Assembly (NCBI RefSeq): GCF_000757425.2
Contig: NZ_JPKR02000004.1
Span: 496,001 to 560,000 of the forward strand
Origin: Tatumella morbirosei
GTDB taxonomy: Bacteria; Pseudomonadota; Gammaproteobacteria; Enterobacterales; Enterobacteriaceae
Direction: 5' to 3'
DNA: 64,000 bases
A program made the position numbers and the translations under genes. The notes under the pieces were generated by a model that saw only the letters and a program-made list of their open reading frames with translations, did not search any database and was not told the DNA's origin. The stretch's first letter is position 1, and each line of letters begins with the position of its first letter. Positions 30,993 to 38,184 of the stretch are shown here, in pieces.

Positions 30993-31894
30993 TATAAAGC
31001 ACCTCCTTTAATGAGTGGCTTCCATGCTTTTGATGAGTGGTAGAAGAGGGGCACAGTAGCATCTGGGTATCCATGTTCAAAAGCTAATGCTAAGCCTAGT
31101 TTGTGAAACCCTCTCCAGCAACCAAAATCTCCATCTTTATCAGGTATTCCTGCTGCGATGCTAACTCGTTCCAGAAATTCTGGACCGCTGGTTCTCATAT
31201 CATCTCTCCAGATAGAAGAATTTGCACTTAGCAATGACTGTTGTTCACCAAATATATGAGCTGTCGATATTTTTATATTTCTACACTTGCTATAAATTGT
31301 ATTCATTCCATATTCTGTGCAAATTACAGGACAATAATAAAAATTGATATCTGTCCTTAAACAACTAATATTAAAAAATGAGGTTTCATTTCCTAATATT
31401 TTGTAAACCCTATCCCAGAGAGTAACGAATTGCTGACCTGATCCAACGAAATCATCTACAAAGACAACATCGCAGGTATTGCCTCTGGCGATGTAATCTA
31501 AAGCTGATTCTGGTGAGAGAATTCTCTCTTGAGGGATATTTAATATATTTCTAGCCATCCTTGAAAAGGCATAACCACTATCAGTATCATTTGGTCTTTC
31601 ACCAGTAACCCTGACTACAATAATATTGTCGATGAAGTATCCCCATGAACGAATGGCTATTTTTAAATTATCTTTGTTTTTTATTGTTTGCTGTGAAAGA
31701 TTTAGAAAGGAGCTTTTAAACATCGATTCAACTAGCTCTGTGGAATAGAATGTAAATCCCTCAAGTAATCTAACTGCAAAGCAAAGATCTTTTTCACAAA
31801 AATTGCTCAACCATTCTTCGGGTGAGAAAACCCCACTTTTAGGCCAAAGTTGGACTGTCCTCAAATAGCTGGATTTTTCTTTTTGTGTATTCAT
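30992..31894 (-). CDS. Phosphoribosyltransferase-like protein (PRTase-CE type) of the cassette
   Basis: 300 residues. The stretch DVVFVDDFVGSGQQFVTL near residue 140 is the PRPP-binding loop of the type I PRTase fold (hydrophobic strand, two acids, then G-S/T-G). Upstream strands carry NIIVVRVTGERPND. The family looks like the conflict-associated PRTase-like proteins often encoded next to ORC/CDC6-type ATPases. Whether it consumes PRPP, makes a signal or attacks nucleotides is unknown. It lies one base after the pyrophosphatase gene and overlaps the ATPase start. Confidence 0.75.
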   Translation of the reverse strand: MNTQKEKSSYLRTVQLWPKSGVFSPEEWLSNFCEKDLCFAVRLLEGFTFYSTELVESMFKSSFLNLSQQTIKNKDNLKIAIRSWGYFIDNIIVVRVTGERPNDTDSGYAFSRMARNILNIPQERILSPESALDYIARGNTCDVVFVDDFVGSGQQFVTLWDRVYKILGNETSFFNISCLRTDINFYYCPVICTEYGMNTIYSKCRNIKISTAHIFGEQQSLLSANSSIWRDDMRTSGPEFLERVSIAAGIPDKDGDFGCWRGFHKLGLALAFEHGYPDATVPLFYHSSKAWKPLIKGGAL

Positions 31895-31895
31895 T

Positions 31896-32561
31896 TTATT
31901 TGCCGATGTTATTCTTAATACTTGTGTATTTTTTCTCTAGTGAGTTATAAATCTTATTAGCATAATCATCATCTGATGGAGGGATATGCGCTGTGATTTT
32001 TGATAACCACACATTATCTTCTTGATCTTCCCAGACTTTAATATACTCCCCAGTTTTATAACCATGATCTTGGCGGAACTTGTTAAGTGTATTCTTTCCA
32101 ACATACATTTTAAATAATTCTAATGGATTAAGATTGCTTTTAATCATAATATTCACAAATAATTCTTTTGAAAATTTTTTGTTTTTCAAGGTGAAAAGCG
32201 CAAAATTCTCTATGCTTGCTCTTAAACTCTCTATGTCATTTTCTTCAGTCTTGATAGTGAAGTTTTTAAAATTTAATAAAATAGAATTACTAATTGATTC
32301 GACATCCTCTTTCATCAACATTTCACTTAAACCGAAGTGCCATATGTCCACTATTTCTAAATGTATTTGCCCAATATCTTGTTCAGTATATTTCCACCAT
32401 TTCCAACCAACATGTTCTAACATTTCGGCACATTCTGTCCATACTGCCCTATACCATGGATGTTCCTTTTCCCGCCAAGTCTGATCAATTACAGAATTTA
32501 TTGAATCCTGCAAATTCAGCATTAGTTGAATTTGAGATTTTGTGAGTATGGAATCTGTCAT
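31896..32561 (-). CDS. All-alpha NTP pyrophosphatase, dimeric dUTPase-like
   Basis: 221 residues. The metal-binding E-x2-E...E-x2-D signature of the MazG/dUTPase all-alpha superfamily is visible as WTECAEMLEHVGWKWWK and then QIHLEIVDIWHF (about residues 40-75). NKFRQDHGYKTGEYIKVW near residue 160 resembles the C-terminal motif of phage-type dimeric dUTP/dCTP pyrophosphatases. It would hydrolyse a (d)NTP to the monophosphate and PPi. It is the first gene of the operon, with TAAGGAT upstream of ATG 32561. In a defence context it could deplete or police nucleotides, which is inference. Confidence 0.78.
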   Translation of the reverse strand: MTDSILTKSQIQLMLNLQDSINSVIDQTWREKEHPWYRAVWTECAEMLEHVGWKWWKYTEQDIGQIHLEIVDIWHFGLSEMLMKEDVESISNSILLNFKNFTIKTEENDIESLRASIENFALFTLKNKKFSKELFVNIMIKSNLNPLELFKMYVGKNTLNKFRQDHGYKTGEYIKVWEDQEDNVWLSKITAHIPPSDDDYANKIYNSLEKKYTSIKNNIGK

Positions 32562-32601
32562 GTTTATCCTTAGGGACGATAACTAGAGTGTTGCTCAAGT
32601 T

Positions 32602-32630
32602 TACATAGTATTTTGATTTAAAACAACTAA
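32602..32630 (-). promoter_or_regulatory. Candidate sigma-70 promoter of the island operon
   Basis: On the minus strand TTAGTT (32625-32630) and TATGTA (32602-32607) are 17 bases apart and sit about 40 bases upstream of the first gene. The rest of 32562-32774 is AT-rich and holds no gene that I can support. Confidence 0.3.
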
Positions 32631-32774
32631 GGCGAAAATATTGATTTTTTTGAAATAAGTCATTTGTTTCAATTGGTTAGATCTATTAACATTATAGTTA
32701 TAATAACATTTGTTATATATGTAATTGCAACTATATCTAGAGGTTGGTTTTATACTAACTTTTATATGTTAAAT

Positions 32775-33817
32775 GGCTTTATTGAACAAATCAGATTTGG
32801 GGCAGGCATCTTCGTAGTCGGTTGCAGTCGTCAGATAACACGTACGCTTTCTGGCATGCCTCCCTTAGTCATTTTGTTCAGCGTACGCAACATGGACATA
32901 GCTTCTGCAACCTACGCATTCTAGTCACGCAGTGTCAGCGAACCACCGAACAATTGCTTTACCCAGTACATCGTCGTTTCCGCTATTGACCGACGGTTGT
33001 AATCCGTTGTCCATTTCAACCGGGCATTGCTCCCGCCCGGTCGTTGATTGGCAACAGCATGATTACGGGCTGCATAATCACCAGGCTAGTAACCCGCTCC
33101 CTTTAGGGGAGGGATAAGCGCGCTGATTTTCTTGCGCTGCAGTTCGTCATGACATCGTCTCGTATCGTGAGCGCCGTTCGTCGCCGCTGACCTGATTTTT
33201 CGATGGGTCTGCCAGAGAAGCGCCGGGAAAGCTTCAGCGTCCGTGATGTTGTTCAGTGACAGGTCCGCGCAGATGACTTCATGTGTACTCGTATCAACAG
33301 CCAAATGCAGTTTACGCTAGATACGACGGCGTTCTTTGCCGTGCTTTTTGACTTTCCACTCACCTTCGCCAAAGACTTTCAGCCCTGTGGAATCAATCAT
33401 CATATGGACTATTTCAACCCGTGTCGGCGCTTTAGAACTGACATTCACCGACTTTGCCAGTTAGCTGATGCTGCTGTAGTACGGGCAGCGCAGTGGGACA
33501 CCCATCAGGGAAAAAATTGAATCAATAAAGCCTGCGCGCTCGCAGGGTCAGCCGGAATACGCATTTATTCACCAGAACGGTGGTGATGGTAAGGTCTGAA
33601 TAGTGCTGAGGCCGTCCGCATGAGGCGGGTATTGCTGACTCATACCTGGCCTGAATCGCCTCATCATAAGGGAACTTCGATTAACCAGGGCCTTATTTTA
33701 GTGGCACCAGTTAGTGATTTTGAACTTCTGCTTTGCCATGGAACTTCCTGCATTATCAGGATCATGCGTGCTCTGATCCTTCAATTCAGCAAAATTTCGA
33801 TTTATTTAACAAAGCCA
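32775..33817 (-). mobile_element. Degenerate IS903-like (IS5 family) element
   Basis: The left end GGCTTTATTGAACAAATC (32775-32792) and right end GATTTATTTAACAAAGCC (33800-33817) are IS903-type inverted repeats, giving 1043 bases, close to the 1057 of IS903. The flanking nine bases (ATGTTAAAT and AGTTTTTGT) do not match, so there is no target duplication: one flank was lost or rearranged after insertion. The right end abuts the duplicated mutS fragment directly. Confidence 0.88.
32831..33739 (-). pseudogene. IS903-like transposase, decayed
   Basis: The start MAKQKFKITNW (ATG 33739) is followed at codon 14 by TAA where IS903 has a Tyr codon. The middle segment AVDTSTHEVICADLSLNN and HDELQRKKISALIPPLKGAGY is clearly IS903 transposase, as is the tail LNKMTKGGMPESVRVI before TGA at 32831. 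Several frame changes lie between. It cannot make a functional transposase. Confidence 0.88.
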
Positions 33818-34104
33818 GTTTTTGTTGTCAGTCATAGACATAATTTATGTATTCCATTGAATTTTAGGTAAATTGTGATTTTAGTTATTATCATTGAGTA
33901 TCATGTTGTCTCATAAAAAGTCGCTTAAACCCTGCTGGTCAGTAAAGGTTGCGCCAGGGGGAGTCCCTGAAATGGATCTTATATGACGGATAAACCGACA
34001 GGCAAACCTTTGTCGTGTAAAGCACGTGCAATGACGGGAAGCCGGACAAAAAAAAGCCAGTACCCTTCAGAACCGAAGGCTAGCGGGTCACCTGCAACGC
34101 ATCG
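33818..34104. repeat. Right copy of the long direct repeat flanking the island
   Basis: It matches 24858-25220 in direct orientation, beginning with the complement of the first eight mutS codons (start codon at 33840-33842). It lacks a block of about 72 bases. The deletion endpoints are two CAGGGGG runs present in the left copy (24997 and 25069), consistent with slippage. The terminator hairpin inside this copy is damaged. No gene is visible here. Confidence 0.9.
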
Positions 34105-34248
34105 TTCGATGAAAATAGCTTTCAGTCATTTGTATTTTAAAATTTCGCGCTAAATTCTGAAAAACTTCGCTTCTGTTTAGTTTCTTTAAAAAAAGGTTTA
34201 TTCTTTATTCGTTATTATCGTGATTGTATCTCTGATAAAGGATATGTT

Positions 34249-34347
34249 ATGGAAAGGGAAGTTGGCCACCAGGCAGGATTTCAGGGGGAATCAGAAGTTA
34301 ATACCATTTCGCAATACAGGGCTTTATTGCCGGCATCCCTGTTATAG
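34249..34347 (+). CDS. Possible 32-residue small protein or gene remnant
   Basis: ATG 34249 is preceded at good distance by AAAGGA; the frame MEREVGHQAGFQGESEVNTI... runs to TAG at 34347, 11 bases before the next gene. There is no family I recognise. It may be a translated leader coupled to the lipoprotein, or the stump of a lost effector. The rest of 34105-34358 shows nothing further. Confidence 0.3.
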   Translation: MEREVGHQAGFQGESEVNTISQYRALLPASLL

Positions 34348-34358
34348 CGGGTAATACG

Positions 34359-34766
34359 ATGAATAAGATATTTGTATTAATTCCGGTTTTATTGATGACT
34401 TCCTGTCATATAAATGATCCGCGCCCCGAAATTCATCGGGCTATGGTGAGTGTGGTTGACGACAGAGTTTGTATTACGCTGCCAGATACAAAAGACGAAA
34501 GCATCTCTTTATTAACTATCAGTGAGACTGGTAATAGTGAAAACAGGATAAGCAAGGCGTTCGCTTTGGAAAATAAAATTGAGTTATATCCGGATAAATG
34601 CCTCTCTGTTTTCGGTTTTACCTTTGAACCCGGTAAGTCATATGTGTTCTCTGTGAATACCCTAAGGACAGAAGAAGGGCGCATGATGAAAAACGGAAAT
34701 AGTTATAGCGTTACTTTTTCTGTGTGGAGAGATAATGGCGGGTTACAGGTGAAGGATATAAATTAA
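34359..34766 (+). CDS. Putative periplasmic lipoprotein, T6SS-immunity-like
   Basis: 135 residues with a lipoprotein signal (NKIFVLIPVLLMTSC, Cys near residue 16) and a small beta-rich domain with two further Cys (VCITLPD near residue 46 and DKCLSVFGF near residue 88) that may pair. It resembles the small periplasmic lipoproteins encoded in T6SS loci and named as putative immunity proteins. A terminator follows. No toxin gene is adjacent, so the immunity role is inferred from position and type only. Confidence 0.6.
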   Translation: MNKIFVLIPVLLMTSCHINDPRPEIHRAMVSVVDDRVCITLPDTKDESISLLTISETGNSENRISKAFALENKIELYPDKCLSVFGFTFEPGKSYVFSVNTLRTEEGRMMKNGNSYSVTFSVWRDNGGLQVKDIN

Positions 34767-34793
34767 CGATGTCCGTGGAATGTTATCTTCAGA

Positions 34794-34830
34794 CATCAGC
34801 GGATTTTTCTTCCGCTGATGAATATATTTT
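34794..34830 (+). terminator. Intrinsic terminator after the lipoprotein gene
   Basis: Ten-base perfect arms CATCAGCGGA (34794-34803) and TCCGCTGATG (34811-34820) with a T-rich loop, followed by AATATATTTT. It starts 28 bases after the lipoprotein stop. Confidence 0.7.
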
Positions 34831-35256
34831 CCACTGAAATTATAAAGTCTGAGTCCGAAGGGGGGGATGCTTATGAGTAATTAGCTAATAATTTATATGC
34901 TTATCAGTTTGTTATCCCGAAATGCTATTTGTCGCACCGTTTACAGTAAATGCTCTGCTATCTATGTGGATAAACTCTTTACCATCGGTGCTCCCTAAGA
35001 TAACTATTGCAATGTAATTAAGATAATCCCTGTTTTATATGTGATTAACCATTGCATTCCCCGGTGAATGTTATTACTGCTTCAAAATTAGTGAAGAATA
35101 GTTTTTGTGCCAGGTGTCAGCATGTTGCAGAACAAACGAATCAGAACCATAAGTTGCCAGAACCGATAATTAAGAGAGCTTTCCATGATGATATCGATTT
35201 TCAATCAATCGATATCATTATCTGTACCATTACCATGGTCATCCGCCTGCCACTGA
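34831..35256. other. Gene-poor stretch with a 12-bp inverted repeat
   Basis: No gene can be supported on either strand. The only structure is the perfect inverted repeat at 35188-35218, listed separately. In other T6SS loci an effector gene would be expected between an Eag chaperone and an immunity gene. Confidence 0.5.
35188..35218. repeat. Perfect 12-bp inverted repeat with ATCGAT core
   Basis: Arms ATGATATCGATT (35188-35199) and AATCGATATCAT (35207-35218) with a 7-base spacer. It lies 39 bases beyond the stop of the Eag-type chaperone gene. GC is low and there is no T-run, so an intrinsic terminator is unlikely; a protein-binding or recombination site is possible. Confidence 0.6.
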
Positions 35257-35745
35257 TTATGAGTCTGTGGGTAATGACTGCTCTGGCGTAAAGCTATTGA
35301 TCATCCGGCGGTAGTGCTGACGCTGGGCATCGGTAAATTCTCCGTGGCTGGCCAGGGTAAAAATAATCAGTTTTCGTTGCTGTGGATTACGCTGTGGGTC
35401 GGCGGGCAGGGTAATGACAGAAGATATCTGATTCATCCATTTCCCCTGATGCAGATATTTGTTGGCGGTCTGAACCACTGGTAATTGCGCCGGACCTATC
35501 TGATGACGGATTTGCTCTGGTTCCGGAGTATATCCCGGGGTAAAGCGTTGCATTCTTTCGGCCTGGGCATTCAGGAAGTCATCTACCGTTTCGTCTGGTT
35601 TGAGTTCTGCCCGGTTGACGATAATGTCATAGGCATGATGTTCCGGATCGATAAAGCTCAAAATATTAATCGTTTGATCCGTCGCCGGAGACAGTGTCAG
35701 GAAACAGCCTTCATGCAAGGGGTAAGAGATGGGTTGTGTGTTCAT
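35257..35745 (-). CDS. Eag-type T6SS chaperone (DUF1795/DcrB fold)
   Basis: 162 residues. The start, with YPLHEGCFLTLSPATDQTIN and ILSFIDPEHHAYDIIVNRAEL, then a repeated beta-rich unit, fits the DUF1795 family. Eag chaperones of this family bind the N-terminal membrane segments of PAAR/Rhs effectors and load them on VgrG. It is the last gene of the leftward tssFGA transcript, 80 bases after the glycosyltransferase. Its expected effector is not in this window next to it. Confidence 0.75.
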   Translation of the reverse strand: MNTQPISYPLHEGCFLTLSPATDQTINILSFIDPEHHAYDIIVNRAELKPDETVDDFLNAQAERMQRFTPGYTPEPEQIRHQIGPAQLPVVQTANKYLHQGKWMNQISSVITLPADPQRNPQQRKLIIFTLASHGEFTDAQRQHYRRMINSFTPEQSLPTDS

Positions 35746-35825
35746 GGTATTTTTCCTGAAAGCATGTGTGAATTAACGGCGGTATGCTCACTGGCTACCG
35801 GCGTGGTTTGTCTGATTGTTGTCTT

Positions 35826-37160
35826 TCACCAACGAAATTCTGTCACTGGCCCCCAGCCAGCTAACGGCTGCCAGCCACATAAACGGATAGTGTCGGGGGG
35901 ATGTCCTGACTTTCCGCGGAAGGCAATGTTGAGTTGTGCCGGTGGATTATCGGGGAGTAATGGCAGCAGAGAAGGTGACAATTCGGTTTTAAATAACAGC
36001 TGATTCTTTGCATCAAAAACGGCCAGCAGGAAATACTGGTACTCCTGTTCGGCAGAGTGAAGGTCAGTGGTTTTCACCGTCAGTTGTTGCTGGTATTCGT
36101 AACGGAACTGCTCTGCCCATGCAGCATCACTTTCCGGAGGAGTGGCGAAGAAGGCCCGGGGATTTTCCGCCGTCACTTCGGGAAGTGTCAGGCGGTTTCG
36201 AAAATCGACGCCGCAGCGGTATTCAAATTCCCGCAGGGTCCTGAGTGTTCCGGGGCCATAATCAGGTGTTATATCGGTATCAGAGCTCAGTCCGAGCAAC
36301 GCTAAAACCCGTTGTTTCGATAACTGGTCCCGCTGCCACCAACTGACAGAAATATCTCCTCGCTGGCAGGCCTCATCGGTGTGGTCCTGCCAGACTTTAG
36401 GGGAGTCCTGACGCTGGTAATAGTGCCAGAGCAGGATTTTATGCGGATGGTAGATATCATAACCCCGGGTAAAAGCGCGCACTGCCATCGCAATCTCTTC
36501 GCCGCTGAAAAAAATGTCCGGGTCATTGGGAACATCCCGCACAAAACTTCCGTAACTGAAAATAAATCCTCCGGCCAGATAACTCCCGGCGACAGGGTGC
36601 TCTGCACTAAAAGGGAATGAACTCGTTTCCGGCAGCCCTGACGCAGAAAACTCCCTGAAAATAAGCCGACTCACGGTGGTTCCTCTGGCAGAGACGTCAT
36701 CATTCTCAGGCCGGTAAGCCGGGGGATAGGCGCTCAGAACGGGTAAGCGGCTCAGTTGGCTAAGCTGTTCCAGCAGGCGAATCATTTGCTGGTCCCAGCC
36801 ACAGATAAAGCGAGAATGGGCATCAATCTGTAAAAAGTATTCTTCACCTGCATACAAGGACTCACAGCGATGGCGTGCCCAGCCGACCCCCCTGGCAGAA
36901 AAATAGTGGCAGGGCAAAAGCCGGATACTGGCCCCGCCAAAGGTGAAACTCAGCCTATTTTCACCCGTAGTGATACCTGCCGGACAGGGACGAAAACCAG
37001 CCAGTGAAAAGATCCCGGGACTGGCGTCATCCTGCCAGCAAACCGCAATGCGGAGTGCCTGCGGGTCCGCCGCCTGACAAATAAGATCCATGAGTGTCGG
37101 AATCAGTTCTGTATCGCGGTAACTGGCAATGCTGACAAAAATCCTGGAAGGTGTGTGCAT
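35826..37160 (-). CDS. GlcNAc-transferase-like glycosyltransferase (GT60 type) in the T6SS operon
   Basis: 444 residues from ATG 37160 (an ATG five codons upstream is possible). The start RIFVSIASYRDTELIPTL and the metal/sugar-nucleotide motif FLQIDAHSRF near residue 110 match the GlcNAc transferase family related to Skp1 GlcNAc-transferase. There is a further conserved GEEIAMAVRAFTRGYDIYHP region. The last 120 residues form an additional domain that I cannot name. The protein has no signal peptide, so it acts in the cytoplasm or is a T6SS cargo. It follows the fimbrial adhesin by about 20 bases in the tssFGA transcript. A target could be the adhesin, a T6SS part, or a cytosolic host protein if it is secreted. 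Confidence 0.72.
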   Translation of the reverse strand: MHTPSRIFVSIASYRDTELIPTLMDLICQAADPQALRIAVCWQDDASPGIFSLAGFRPCPAGITTGENRLSFTFGGASIRLLPCHYFSARGVGWARHRCESLYAGEEYFLQIDAHSRFICGWDQQMIRLLEQLSQLSRLPVLSAYPPAYRPENDDVSARGTTVSRLIFREFSASGLPETSSFPFSAEHPVAGSYLAGGFIFSYGSFVRDVPNDPDIFFSGEEIAMAVRAFTRGYDIYHPHKILLWHYYQRQDSPKVWQDHTDEACQRGDISVSWWQRDQLSKQRVLALLGLSSDTDITPDYGPGTLRTLREFEYRCGVDFRNRLTLPEVTAENPRAFFATPPESDAAWAEQFRYEYQQQLTVKTTDLHSAEQEYQYFLLAVFDAKNQLLFKTELSPSLLPLLPDNPPAQLNIAFRGKSGHPPDTIRLCGWQPLAGWGPVTEFRW

Positions 37161-37181
37161 CAGAGCTCTCTGCATCGCTGT

Positions 37182-38174
37182 TTACTGAATATCAAACACA
37201 ATCTCGGCTTTGGCCGAGAAGTTACCCGCGACAGGGGAGGTGCTGCCTACCGGTAACAGGGTTGCGGTCCAGTGGAATTCGGCATCACTCTGGCTGACAG
37301 TGCTGCTCAGTTGCTCACTGTTGCTGCCGTTGACCATAATGGTTTTACCACTACTGTCTTCAATTTTTATCTTCAGCCGATCGGTATTGCCGCCTGCATC
37401 GGTGACCAGAATTGTGCTGGCATCGGCAGAGGGGGTTTTGGTGGTGAGTGATGCCGAGGCGATAAAGCTACCGTAATCACTCTTACAATTGATGGCGAAA
37501 TCGAGTTTCTTTGCCACACCGTTACGTAACATTACCGGAGTAACCTGCTCAAAATTCACTGTTTTTGCACTGTCAGCCGTACAGACCGGGGTACTGACCA
37601 GCCGGATTTCACTGACTGCTAATTTGGTCAGGAATGCAGACGGATCACTGTTCATCAGATAGGTATAGGCAATATCCCCCGGAGTAATCAGCACATCACC
37701 ATCAGGATCAGAAAGTTGTACATTATCGGAAATTTTAAAAAACTGAATTTTGAACTTAGAAATTGAAGGATGGTAATAGATAACGGTGGGAGAATCGCCA
37801 TGCGGTGGAATATAACTGGTGGATGGAAAGCGCCCCCATCTTCCGTCGCCGTTCTGCCATAACGGTTTAATCACAATTCCGGGAACATTGGTTTTAAAGG
37901 TACGTTCTGAGGTGTCGTAATCCAGAAGATCGATCACCCGCTTTCCGTATTCAGATCCAATATCACAATGGGAATAGATAATATCGTGTCCCAGTTGTGA
38001 GCTCTCAAATTCGGCAATAGGTATGCTGCCGTCCACCGCAGTATCGGCACTGATCTGAATAGTGGCCGGAGGGATAGTAAAAATACTGCGTGCGCCCGAG
38101 TTAAACCTACAGACTGCGTTGGCACTATTGGCGAACAGTAATCCAATACTCAGCAGCAGAGATATCCTTATCAT
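37182..38174 (-). CDS. Fimbrial tip adhesin-like protein within the tssFGA operon
   Basis: 330 residues with a signal peptide (ISLLLSIGLLFANSANA). The N-terminal half, about residues 20-190 with two Cys, is a putative receptor-binding domain. The C-terminal half, from VSTPVCTADSAKTVNFEQVT to the end AEIVFDIQ, has the Cys pair and final beta strand of a pilin-type domain able to receive or be completed by a donor strand. This is the two-domain plan of FimH-like tip adhesins. It lies 10 bases after tssA on the same strand; the matching pilin, chaperone and usher are 7 kb away on the other strand. Confidence 0.72.
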   Translation of the reverse strand: MIRISLLLSIGLLFANSANAVCRFNSGARSIFTIPPATIQISADTAVDGSIPIAEFESSQLGHDIIYSHCDIGSEYGKRVIDLLDYDTSERTFKTNVPGIVIKPLWQNGDGRWGRFPSTSYIPPHGDSPTVIYYHPSISKFKIQFFKISDNVQLSDPDGDVLITPGDIAYTYLMNSDPSAFLTKLAVSEIRLVSTPVCTADSAKTVNFEQVTPVMLRNGVAKKLDFAINCKSDYGSFIASASLTTKTPSADASTILVTDAGGNTDRLKIKIEDSSGKTIMVNGSNSEQLSSTVSQSDAEFHWTATLLPVGSTSPVAGNFSAKAEIVFDIQ

Positions 38175-38184
38175 AATATGGTCC

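Noticed and set aside
32664-33871. Several 60-90 codon frames on + strand across the IS903-like region
   Set aside because: They lie opposite or across the decayed IS903 transposase read on the minus strand, which explains the sequence fully.
26750-34104. Retron, toxin-antitoxin pair or integrase within the island
   Set aside because: No reverse transcriptase, small paired genes or tyrosine/serine recombinase could be found; the only recombinases are IS transposases.
35052-35291. 79-codon open frame on + strand
   Set aside because: Non-ATG start without a ribosome site, it overlaps the 3' end of the Eag-type chaperone gene and passes through the inverted repeat.
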